DNA of 64,000 nt, taken from Cryptomeria japonica. Taxonomy: Eukaryota; Streptophyta; Pinopsida; Cupressales; Cupressaceae. Below the pieces are notes generated by a model that was given only the letters and a program-made list of their open reading frames with translations, was not told the DNA's origin and did no database searches. This document shows positions 12,385 through 23,580 of this stretch, piece after piece; the first letter of the stretch is position 1; every line of letters starts with the position of its first letter. The DNA is taken from NCBI RefSeq assembly GCF_030272615.1, contig NC_081407.1, positions 155,105,548 to 155,169,547 of the forward strand, read 5' to 3'. The position numbers and the translations under genes were made by a program.

Positions 12385-13479
12385 AATAAAATGATTAAAA
12401 ATTGGTCGACAAGGGATTTGAATGAACTCTTAGACATAAGCATGTTTGTTTGAAGGGGGGTGTTTAAGCAAACATGAAAAAACCTTTGAATGAAGGATTA
12501 TCTTCATTTGAAGGTGCTTTAACTTTTTTTTTTTTACAACCAACACGTTTTCTTCATGACCAAAAGTGCAACCTACTTATATGGGATGACCTTGGTCCAT
12601 GTAATATTACAAGGGTCAGTGCAAGAAGCTGAGTCCACTTTTTGGCCAAAAAGTGGAAGTGTTTTTCCTGATTTTCAAATTTTTTCTCATTTGAGCTTAA
12701 ATTTTGAAACACTTGGAGATTGAATCTTGGAAAAAGTCAGAAATATAAAAGATAGCCCTCTGAGTCTACTTTCCAAATATGTAATTTATTTTAATACCCA
12801 CATAATAAAAAACAACTTTTTGAATGGAGTTCTAAAAACTATGTTTTAAAAATGCATGTTTCAGGACCATACCATGCATGTGTATGACCCACACTTTTTG
12901 ACACAATTAAAATTATTTTCTCAAACCGTTTTGGAAAATGGTTTGTAACACACTGAAGATTTATGAGCATATTTTTCTGTATTTATTTTTTAAATATATT
13001 CTTTTTAATTAGTTTTTTAATGACCGTAATTATCTTTTTAAAAATTTGACGTGTACGACTCACATAATTTGACGTAAACTTAACATTTAAAAAAAAAAAG
13101 AAAAGAATTTTGTGTAGATTGATGACATATAATTTTTTTTTTTAATTCATTAAAATAAAAAGTTACTAAATTAACAAAATTAGTTAATATTTCAAGTTTA
13201 TGGACCCGATTTAGTATAAATTAAATGAAAAATAGTTAAAATAATCAATTTTAAAATAAATTTCCATATTTAGAATCTAGATAGTATAATCTGAAATGGG
13301 TTTTAATTTCGTATAAAAATTCTCTAATTAGAGGCACCTAAACTATTTCAGAAGTTCATATTTGTGCTTTCGTTCATGGAGATTTGAATTTAAAGGTCCA
13401 TGTCTCAGGTGTGGCCATCCCAGGCCTATCCCGAACCTAATCTCGAGGCATGTGGACGGTTGTGGAATTAACTTCCACA
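12385..13479. other. AT-rich DNA with a perfect 22 bp palindrome
   Basis: No gene is visible. A perfect palindrome with half-site CCACTTTTTGG occupies 12635-12656. The open frame at 13362-13544 has no recognisable domain. Confidence 0.55.
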
Positions 13480-13514
13480 GAACGAGCCCCCATTTTGAAA
13501 ATGGGGACCCGTTC
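13480..13514. repeat. Imperfect 35 bp palindrome upstream of element A
   Basis: The half-sites GAACGAGCCCCCATTTT and AAAATGGGGACCCGTTC pair with two mismatches around one central base. A second imperfect palindrome (TGTGGAATTAACTTCCACA, about 13461-13479) lies immediately to its left. The pair sits 200 bp before the element A start codon, so it may mark a terminus or promoter, but no matching copy was found on the other side. Confidence 0.6.
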
Positions 13515-13719
13515 CTTTTTTTAACTGTTGGTTTCCATTCCTAAATTACCGTTACTGTAAAAAAAAGGACAAATTGCATCAATTTACCAAATTATCATTG
13601 GAATCCGTACTGACAAACATTTTTTACAACATTTGGCACTACTTTTTTATCTTTTTTACACAAAGTTTAGAAGAACTCAGTAAAAAGAAATATTATTTTT
13701 TGAAGAGGAGTTTGTAAAG

Positions 13720-16700
13720 ATGGGTTCTAAGCAACGTCAAAAGAAACAAAGAAAGACAATGACAACAGACAAAATTCAAGCACAAAGAGAGGAGGCAAAA
13801 CACCAAAGAGATCGAAGATCATAACAATGACAATTGAATAACACTGAAGCATCTAGTTTAGTGCCCGTTGTAGATGAGACCATTGAAGAGATAATGATGG
13901 ACACAAGAAATGTAGAACTAAACATGGGTATGACTGTTGATGCAAATGTTAATTTGGATCCGAATCCTGGTATGCTTTTAAATCCCCAAGACTATGATGC
14001 CAATCAAATTGCTGATATAAATGAAGCTGGATATAAATTTAATACACCAATACGAAAAGAAATAAAAATTGAAAATATTACACCACCCTCTCTGAAAGAA
14101 AATGAATGTAATTTGTTTACTATTGATAACAATGTGCTATATAATCTTAATGGGTTAGTTTCTTGGAGACAAATTAGAACACATGCGAACATATTATATA
14201 AAAAAAATTTCTATAATAAAAAGTTAGGATTCCAATGTCAATTAATGCTACAATTAATAAAAATGTTAAAAATACGTAAAGTCGTGAAAAAAATAGGTAT
14301 TTATGCAAAACCAAAAAGAAAAGATGAATCATATAAGCAAGTTGTTTCTACTGTTGCCAGTGCCATCGATTCTATTGGAAAAACAAGTCAATCTAAAGAT
14401 AAGAATACGACACGTAGAGTTATAACAACTGCTATAGTTGACAAAACAATTGTTAGTAAAAGAATATTAAGTGATATAAGTGGCTATTTAAACTTACATC
14501 GTAGAACCTTGTCAAGAGAGGCCAAAAGAAGAGACACAAAGGAAATTGATCCACTAAACCATTGTTGGAGTTTTAGTGGTAGACTTCAAAGGTTGGACAT
14601 GAAATTAAATGATGAAACTAAACAATTAATCACAAAATTTTGGCATGATAACACTAGAGTTTCATCAAATGCTAGAGATGTTTTAAAGTTATGGGTGGGA
14701 TCAAAAATTCGTGGTCCTCATCAAAAACATCTTCTTGACATTACTCAAACTGAATTCTTTAACAAATTTAGTGATGAATAGATGTGTTAAATGAATTTAC
14801 GAATTAGTCAAAGATCATTTGAAAAATGCAAACCCTGGTATGTTAAAATCAATAAACAAAGAATATCTTGTTGTTGTAAAACTCATGTTCAGTTTTGTTA
14901 CTATTATGATGTTTTTCAATATATACGTTGTATATTGCATGGTAATGATCTTGTGTAGGATTGTAGTGTTTATGTTCCACTTGAAACTATAAAAGATTTT
15001 ATTGCAAGTTTATTTTGTAAACCACCTAATGAGCAATTATTTCTTTCCAATTCATACATTTATGACCTTTGCAATTTATGTGGGAACTATTATTTGATAG
15101 GTGAATGTATGCATGAACATGTTTCATCCGAGTTTGGACAAAAAATGGTTGATGTTAGGTTTAAAAATATAGAATACCCTTTAAAGTATGGAAAGATGGG
15201 GAAGCATTTAGAATTGATTCCAGAACATAATAGTGTGAATGCATTTATTAGTAAGTTTAAAAGTCATATTGTTCCAAAATATGTGAAACATTCCCAACAT
15301 TCCTGATGGCTTGATGGACAGTTTCACATATGCAAGAACACATTTCCAGTTGGAACAATAGTATCAGTTGTGGATTTTGCAGAAAATTATACTCTAAAAC
15401 CACAAGAGGAAACTCAATCACAATACTACAAATCAGTGCAAGTGGCCATATTTGTGCACATTATATATAGACATGACCATGACAGTACAAAAGATTACAA
15501 ATTTTTTTTTTTGAGGGAGTATCATTTCTATGTTAGTGATAATCGATTACACTTGTTAGAGTTTGTTCAGAATGCTTCGAGGTATTTCATGATAATCTTA
15601 AGGAAAGAGAAATTGACATGAAACAACATGTGATATGGTCAGATAACTGCACTAGACAATTAAAAATTGCAAGAATGTTTTATTGGCTATGCAAACTTCA
15701 CAAGAAAACCAATGTCCAACCTTTATGGATTTTTTTTGAAGCGGGACATGGTAAGGGGGAACACGATGGAGCTGGTACCTATGTAAAAAGAGCTCTTGCT
15801 AGAGAACAATTGAAATTCGAGGATGTAGTGAAATTCAGAGATGCTTGTGTAGTTGTAGATTGGTGCAATTCAAAGTTGTCAAAAGGATCAACTGAGAACT
15901 CTGCAATTCGACGTTTCTTCTAGTTGGTAGAGGAAGATAGTATTCCTATTCGACATGATTGTAATACCATCATTGGATCAACTAAATGGCATTCGTTTAA
16001 GAGTTCTAATTCAAACACATGGACTATATTCATAAGGGAGCTTGCTTCTTTTGTCAATTTTGTGTTTCTGGAGATTGGGAATTTTGTGAGAATAAAGAAT
16101 GGGTTGAAGAATGGCAACATAGATCATTGACACAGATAGATGCAAATGATCCGCATGAAAGAACTGATGAAGATATGGATCACATGTTTGCATCAAATGA
16201 CTATGATCTCATTTCAGATCTTATACAACAAGGTAAAATTATTTTTGAAATTTGATTTGATTTATTAAATAGTACATATATGAAATCTTACAGTGTATAT
16301 TTCTGTTTTTATATCTCATTAAATATTAAAATAAAATTGTTTTGTGCACATGATATGTCTATGTTGTTGTTTTACCAAAGGACAATGAAGAGGGGAAAGA
16401 GTATTGGTTGGCTCGATGTGTAGAGCCAAAACATAAGCTAACCACTACTTGAGTAGATGATGATGATTATGACTATCCAATAGGATCTATGGTTGTTGTT
16501 GGCACCTGGCTACACAAATATCTAACAAGAAAGAATGGTTGCCTGCGTTTGAAGATTATGAATTAGAGAAAAAGATTATACATTAATCGCATTTGGTAGT
16601 GGCAACTAATATAAAATTGGATAGATATTGTGGCAGACCTGCTAATAAACAATTATGGACTCTCTCTATGAAAGAGCACGAGACAATTATAGATGCTTTG

Positions 16701-16736
16701 CAAAAGAGAGAGGATGTAGATGGTATAACAAAATGA
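13720..16736 (+). pseudogene. Element A DDE-transposase-like gene, decayed
   Basis: The frame opens at ATG 13720 with a basic region (KQRQKKQRK) and reads in one frame to about 15600. A middle region (14500-14770) has LNLHRRTLSREAKRR and FWHDNTRVSSNARD. A Cys-rich stretch follows (CCCKTHVQF near 14870; CNLCG near 15075). The presumed RNase H-fold core has Asp at 15373-15375 (VVDFAENY), Asp at 15642-15644 (WSDNC) and Glu at 15738-15740 within EAGHGKGEHDGAG. The second Asp and the Glu are 32 codons apart. Near 16040 comes CFFCQFC..C, zinc-binding in style, then NEEGKEYWLARC and YPIGSMVVVGTWL (16380-16520). The family is shared with element B (27625-30760). At least eight stops and frameshifts near 15600 and 16015 break it. 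The intron seen in B has lost its AG acceptor here. I do not recognise a named superfamily. Confidence 0.75.
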
Positions 16737-18031
16737 ATATATACAAGTAAGTTATAATTTGAACCCTTAATCCACCTTCCTTTTAAAAGCCGTGATGTAT
16801 ATTTTATATAGCATTTTAAATCATGCATCCTAATTATAAAATCTAATCTAGTAATTTGTTTCAGGTCTACCACAAGTAGAAAGCATCAATGAAAACCAAG
16901 TTATTTGTGCATACTTTATGTTTCATTTTGAATAATTACAAGTAAGTTATTTAGTTTTGTACCCTTAAGGCAACTCCCTTTGAAGAGTTGTGATGTATGC
17001 TTTATGTTTTATTTTAAATTGAATGCATCCTCATTATAAAACTAATCATTGCATCAATGAATGCTATTATTTGTGCATTTACAAATATGTTTAAGGTTAA
17101 ATTTTTAAACTTTACTTGAGTAAAGTAATATTCTTGCACTTGAATGTTGAATTATGATTGTGTATTTTATACAATATGTGTTTTTTTGTAGGTCCCTTAG
17201 GAGATGAAGTCAAAGATTTTGGATAGGTTTGGTTGATTACACTTTGTGTAATATACATAAACGAGAGACTCTTGGTCAAATTTATGAATGAGATAATTAT
17301 GTTTTAATCAAGTTCTATTCAATATATTATATATTCTATGGGGTAAATTTAATTTCATACATAGCACACTGGTTCTACTTGTTGGACCCCACCATACCAC
17401 CTACTTTGTTCCTTACACTTTGCTCTTATCATTATTGTTATTGAAATGGTAATTATATATTTAAACCTATGTTTTGATACTTTTCTCTTATCATCATTAT
17501 TATTATAATGGTAATTATATATTTGATTATATATGTTGCGTATCTATATGATGATTAATAGTTTTTAATTTAGTTTAAAATATGTTATAATTATAAGATA
17601 TGTTTTGATACTTTGGTCTTATCATCATTGTTAGTTCACGATGTACACCTTTATTTTATCTAATCACAAGTTATTTAAATAAAATTTCAAGTCCACATAA
17701 TCCATATAAAGTTATTTAAGCACAAGTTCCATAAATAAAATTTCAAGTCCACATAATCCATATAATATCTAATCCATATATATCTGGATGGTAACATGAT
17801 GAAATCCACATAATATCTAATGTGCATATATATATGTAGTCCAAAAAATATATATGATTTAATCCTATTATGCAACTATCCATATATATAAAGTATGTGC
17901 ATGTCCAAGCCAATATATACGATGTTAAAAAATAAGTACACGTGTAAACAAATGTGTAAAGTCCATAAAAAAATACATATCATATAAAATAGTACATGTA
18001 CATCATATCAGAGCCAAATAAACAGTAAAAT
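16737..18031. other. Intergenic DNA between the convergent genes of element A, with short duplications
   Basis: No coding signal. A ~193 bp direct duplication is visible: TACAAGTAAGTTAT starts both halves (near 16741 and 16934) and each ends in a GCATCxTxATTATAAAA phrase. A looser repeat of TCTTATCATxATT with ATGGTAATTATATATTT lies at 17400-17640, and AATTTCAAGTCCACATAATCC occurs twice at 17680-17760. Confidence 0.6.
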
Positions 18032-19990
18032 CTAAGTGCTATCATCAATAACATCTCGTGGTCTCTTGTCCCCGGGACATGGACCAGATCCACCCATCTC
18101 ATGCTGTACAAGGAAAAAATAATATTAAAATACTTGATTAACTATTAAAAGATAATCATTTATCAAATATAGTTGGAATTCATAAATTAAGTTACAAACT
18201 TACCACAGTATGCGTGTGCACATCAACTCCAGTAACTTGTTCTGCATGTACTATGTGCTCAGGAGTTGTGCCATCTTGTATACAAGATAAGAAACATGAT
18301 ATAACGAACATGAGAATATACACATGTTTATTTTTTTATTAAATACAAATGAACAATTATAATTTGATTAAATAATCATATAATAAAATATCGCACATAA
18401 GGTTGCTCATCTCCTCTAGTAGTATCTTGTGCACCTTGATGTGTATGTTACCTTGAAATCAACACCAAATGTAGTGCTAGCTAAGTCCTGTACAAGGTCA
18501 AATTCAAAGTGTCCAATTAAATGTCAAATTAAGAGTCAAATAAGGTCAAATTAAGTATTACATATTAAGACCTCAAAGGATGTTGATGTTCGTTCAAATT
18601 GGCTCTAATAAAAATGACGAGGATAACCTATCTTGATAGTAGTGTCCACCTGCAAACATGCATTTAATGAATTCATGTTTATTGAACATATACATGTGTA
18701 TTAAATAATTTCAAGTTAAGTTACAATATTGTAAGAACATATTTTATTTATGAATTCTAAGATACATACAATAGATGGTGTAACAGTTGTCACACCCTCT
18801 TCTTGATGTGATGTAGATGGTCCCTCATGACTTGAAGCCTGAAGAAAGAAGCATTCAATGTATCAATATGAAAATTTATATAATATATAATGGTAACATA
18901 TTAACTTAAAAAGCTAGCACAATGTCTAGATAGAAATTGATACTATACCCCAAAAGGTGTGCCAAGCTGTGTAGGAGTAGATGCAATATTGACTTGAATA
19001 TTTGGTGTAGTCCTTATCTACATAAACTGAATTTATTTAATGAAGTATTAGATTGTATATAAAAAAATACATGCACTTAATTTATACCTATATTTAATGA
19101 AGTATTAGATTGACATGTACATGTATATATATATATCTATACCCGCTCAAGATGATCATCAGAGCAAAGAAAATCTATATATGATGTCATCATAGTATCA
19201 TCTGTTACATCATACTCAGCTGCAACTGAAGCGGATCCTGGATCAGCACTAGGACCTACACACATCTGATGACAACTCATACACATATGTGGCATCGATC
19301 GAGGAGTGTATGCCATGTGTGCAACTTGCTCACTTAGGTTACATGTGAGGGAAGTTAAAGCATCTAATGTTGAAATGAATGATGTATTCTGCACATTTGC
19401 AAGAATCGATGGAGGAACAATCGGAACCATGGGTGGATCTAGTAGGGGATTATTACTGCGTGCCCCTAATCTATGCTGTGGCATTCCACGACCAACACCC
19501 TGGAATGACTTAAATATCAAAATAATTTAGTTTTTGGTGCATTACAAACTCACAGTATAATTTCTTCAAAAAATATAAAGGGACCTCATAATTGCGATGT
19601 GGTGGATAATAAAAAACCATCCACCATCTATCCCAAAAGTGTCTAGCCATTTCAAGATGATCACACCACCTAATTGAAAATCTTTTCTGGGTAGGTTGCA
19701 TTGGCTCTCTTGTTTTTGGGTTAGTAAAATATGGACATAAATGAGCTTTGGTTATTTTAAGATCAATGATCTGCCTATAAGTTAATCCATCAACATAAAA
19801 ATCACGCAACTCTTGTCATCGTCTATGAAATTGATCTAATTGAGAATCAACTGATCTAACTGTCTCGACAACAATTTGCATTGATTTTGCAAACTCTAGA
19901 AGATTGGGGGGGGGGGGTGTGATTGGCTCATTTTGGATTGAAGTAATATTTTGTTCAATAACTATTAGGTTTTCATTAAGTAATATTCAA
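18032..19990 (-). pseudogene. Element A partner gene: multi-exon ORF of unknown function
   Basis: A reverse-strand gene can be read as a large first exon plus short exons bounded by GT and AG. The large exon (about 19990-19143) contains ITPPPPNLLEFAKSM, a Trp-rich segment FWDRWWMVFYYPPHRNYEV and a Met/Cys-rich stretch MPHMCMSCHQMC. It is broken by one stop near 19818 and one frameshift near 19517. Short exons follow at 19017-18949 (69 nt), 18838-18770 (69 nt), 18649-18572 (78 nt, one stop), 18487-18452 (36 nt), roughly 18274-18204, and a last exon 18103-18032 ending in KRPRDVIDDST and TAG. The basic KRPR could be a nuclear signal. The short exons are mostly whole codons and phase 0. I do not recognise the protein. 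Its tail-to-tail position next to the transposase-like gene suggests an accessory transposition protein. A region near 18437-18390 is also open, but its exon borders are unclear. Confidence 0.6.
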
Positions 19991-20239
19991 CTTAAAAAAA
20001 TATACATGTACATACTATTGAATCTTCAAATATAAAATTTGCGCACAAAGCTTAATACAAACTTTCATTGAAACTTCATAAATCTATTATATATTCAATT
20101 TAATGCATTCATTTCTTGTAAAATACATCAACTATTAAAATCAACATAAAATATTCCATACATGAACTTGTAAAAAAAGTAAAATAAGATCAACATATAT
20201 AAAGTAATTTATATAATAAATAATTAGTCAAAATTCTGG

Positions 20240-21540
20240 TAAACATGTTGAATTAGTACTTTGTGTTGGAATAGTACTAATATATTAGATGGTAACTTTT
20301 CTAAATGGTCATTTACTAAGCAAACATGTTGAATTAGCACTTCAGTGTTGGAGATGAATTAGATGATGAAGTTGGCAACTTGAGAAAATCCTGTCATGTA
20401 ATGGTTTAATAGGTCCTATTATGGACCTATTATGCCATGACATGGCATGGTAGGTCCATAATTGGCCCTATCATACTAAGTAAACATGTTGAATTAGTAC
20501 TTCAGTGTTGGAGATGAATTAGATGATGAAGTTGGCAATTCGAGAAAATCATGTCATGTCATGGCTTAATAGGTCCTATTATGGACCTATTATATGTCTT
20601 GGCATAATAGGTCCTATTATGCGATGACATGATATAATAGGTCCTATCATACTAAGTAAACATGTTGAATTAGTACTTCAGTGTTGGAGATGAATTAGAT
20701 GATGAAGTTGATAATTCGAGAAAATCATGTCATGTCATGGCTTAATAGGTCCTATTATGGACCTATTATTCCATGATGGCATAATAGGTGGACTATTATA
20801 AAATGTCCTAGCATAATAGGACTTATTATGCCATCATGGCATAATAGGTCCTATTATGCCATGACATGGTATAATAGGTCCTATCATACTAAGTAAACAT
20901 GTTGAATTAGTACTCCAGTGTTGGAGATGAATTAGATGATGAAGTTGGAAATTCGAGAAAATCATGTCATGTCATGGCTTAATAGGTCCTATTATGGATG
21001 TATTATTCCATGATCACATAATAGGTGGACTATTATGCCATGATGGTATAATAGGTGGATTATTATGCAATGTCCTGGCATAATAGGAGTTATTATGATG
21101 TCATGGCATAATAGGTCCTATTATGCAATGACATGGTATAATAGGTCCTATCATACTAAGTAAACATGTTGAATTAGTACTTCAGTGCTGGAGATGAATT
21201 AGATGATGAAGTTGGCAATTCGAGAAAATCATGTCATGTCATGGCTTAATAGGTTCTATTAAGACCTATTATGCCATGATGGCATAATAGGTGGACTATT
21301 ATGCAATGTTATGGCATAATAGGACTTATTATGCCATCATGGCATAATAGGTCATATTATGCCATGATATGATATAATAGGACCAACTATGGACCTATTA
21401 TGCAATGTCATGGCATAATAGGACATATTATGCCATCATGGCATGATGTGTCCTATTATGCCATTAATTGGTCCTATCATACCATGACATGGCATAATAG
21501 GACCATAATAGGACCTTTATGCCATGCCATGGCATAAACC
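20240..21540. repeat. Array of AT-rich palindromic repeats with growing unit length
   Basis: Five units begin with (T)ACTAAGxAAACATGTTG (near 20315, 20472, 20650, 20887 and 21152), preceded by a partial unit near 20240. Each has a conserved head (GTTGGAGATGAATTAGATG, then AATTCGAGAAAATC) and a tail of hairpin-forming motifs with arms GGCATAATAGG and CCTATTATGCC. Unit lengths increase left to right: about 157, 178, 237, 265 and 390 bp, through added palindromes. The array lies directly upstream of the reverse-strand partner gene. Confidence 0.85.
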
Positions 21541-22984
21541 TAAGTCTAAACTTTGATATCTAAAATTTGAAGCTCATAATGTTAATTACTTAAGGTTATA
21601 CATTTGGATTTCCCTCTTCTAAAATGAATTTTTAGTTACCCCAATGCCTAGTAGCTCAAATTGTGGTTTTAATTATGGATTTTGTCTAATCCATGAAATT
21701 TAAAATGTATCTCTCCTATTTTTTTGACTTCCCATAACCCACTAGAATAGCCCAAAAGGCCACATGGTCACCTAAAAATAATCCAAGGCACTAGAAAGGT
21801 ACCAATAACTAATAGTGGTAACTTTTGTATTGCCTAATGAGGATTAAGAATAATTTTGGTACATATGTTCAATTTAAAGAATTGGAATGGTGGCTTCCTA
21901 GAAGTGGTTAAATTTTTTTCATTTATTAGTTGAAAGGCCCAATAGTAATACCTAAAAAAAAAAATTCCTAGAAACATTTAACCAAGTATCACAAATTCAA
22001 TATTGAAAGATGAATTGAAATTTACTATAGTGGATCAAATCTTACTACAAGTAAAGTCTCTTGATGTCTCAGTAGTTTTCACTATGAATTTCATGAATTC
22101 ATTGACTATCTTGCATGTAGATGATGATGTGATTGGTGAGAAAACTAAGGGTATGTGCACCAAGTTGTGGTACCAAAAGGGGGTCTTAAGATGCCACTTT
22201 TTTTTTTTTTTTTTTCTGAAACCAGCAAAGTCTAAACTTCAACGACAAATTGAAGATAGTTACACTCCAAATTTGAAGATGGAACAAGAACAAGAGTCAG
22301 AGTGCTTTAAGTCTACTTTCTAAACTACTAATTTTTTTTGAAAATGGTGGAGATTAAGGGCTTCATAAAGGGGGGCCACAAAAAGTGGTCCTGTTTTTAT
22401 GCAGAAAACATAACATAGCGTCTGTTGTGGCCCCCCTAAAATGTTAACTTTTTTTTTGAATTTTTAAAATCGCTTCAGTGAGAAATTAGCTAACACCTTG
22501 AAGTTTATGCCAGAATTTTCAGCTAATTTTTTAATGAGTATATGATTTTTTACTAATTTTCGAAGTGGACACATCCTGAAAAATAGAAATTTGAGCGTGC
22601 TCCCCCCTAAAATCATTGAAAACAAATCAAAAATCAAAACATTTTTTTAAAAATTGTGTAGAATGGAGTCTAGTTTCTAAAAATGTAATTTTTTTCAAAA
22701 TTTGATGAACGTGTAAAAATCTAAACCCAAAATAGTGCATGTTGGTTTTTGACAAAAAACGGACACACTAACAAAAGAAATTATAGATGAAAGACTTAAC
22801 AAAATCAAAATTTGAAATAAATTACATTTTTGGATAGCTAAGAGGGAGCTCAAGTTTACCATAGTATTTTTTTTAACTTCATTGAAACACGTGCAAACCT
22901 GACGAAGAGCACGACCAAAAATATGTCAAAATTTTCAATGTTCTGACAAAAACACGTCTCTAGCCTGAAATGGTCATCCAAACC
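21541..22984. other. No gene; AT-rich DNA with one 13 bp inverted repeat
   Basis: The arms AGGGGGGCCACAA (22369-22381) and TTGTGGCCCCCCT (22425-22437) are perfect reverse complements with a 43 bp loop. A T17 run lies at 22199-22215. The open frame at 22003-22323 crosses that run and has no domain. Confidence 0.6.
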
Positions 22985-23580
22985 TTTGGGTTGGATGCCC
23001 AAGGAAAATCCAAACGATAGGTTTGGTGTTTCCCAAAGCGAGAAATTTGGCGCTCGCCAAATATGGCGAGCGCCCTATTTGGCGTGTACCAAATGTGATG
23101 AATGGATATTCCATTTGGTGCGCGCCAAATGTGGTCCATATTCCACATTTGGCGCATGCCAAATAAGGATGAAGAGGGAGATAGCTCAAGGGATAGCAAA
23201 CTAAGGGAATTATGAGAGCTAGAAAGGGGAGGGACAAAGAAGAGTATGTATCTATAAGAATGAAGAGCCCAAGAAGAGGTAAGGGGAGAGAGAATATGAG
23301 ATCTAGTTCATAGAGAGAGATGGAACTACGAGGGAAGGGAGATAAAGAAGGGAGAGGTGATATGAGGGTTTCTATGTACACATTTGGCATTCTCCCTATT
23401 TGGCGCGTGCCAAATGTGGAATAGATACAAACTCTTCTTTGTCCCTCCCCTCTCTAGCTCTCACAATTCCCTTATTCTCCTATCCCTCGAGCTATCTCCC
23501 TCTTCATCCTTACACCCATCTAATTCCCTCTCTCACCTCTTTCCCTCAGTTTTTTCCTCACTCCCTCCTCTCTCTAGGTT
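22985..23580. repeat. Inverted-repeat module with CATTTGGC palindromes
   Basis: Two 89 bp arms at 23165-23253 and 23423-23511 are near-perfect reverse complements (purine-rich on the left, pyrimidine-rich on the right; about 90% by eye), separated by 169 bp. Between and before them lie several palindromes of the form CATTTGGCxxxxGCCAAATG (about 23050-23165 and 23381-23418). Open frames on either strand across this module are products of the repeat. Confidence 0.85.

Noticed and set aside
19904-19918. G12 homopolymer suspected of causing a frameshift in the partner gene
   Set aside because: On the reverse strand it reads as four Pro codons and keeps the frame on both sides.
12601-22960. Idea that 12601-13030 and 22165-22960 are a long repeat pair enclosing element A
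   Set aside because: Only short phrases (such as AGTCTACTTTC) and general AT-rich wording are shared; I could not align them by eye over more than about 20 bases.
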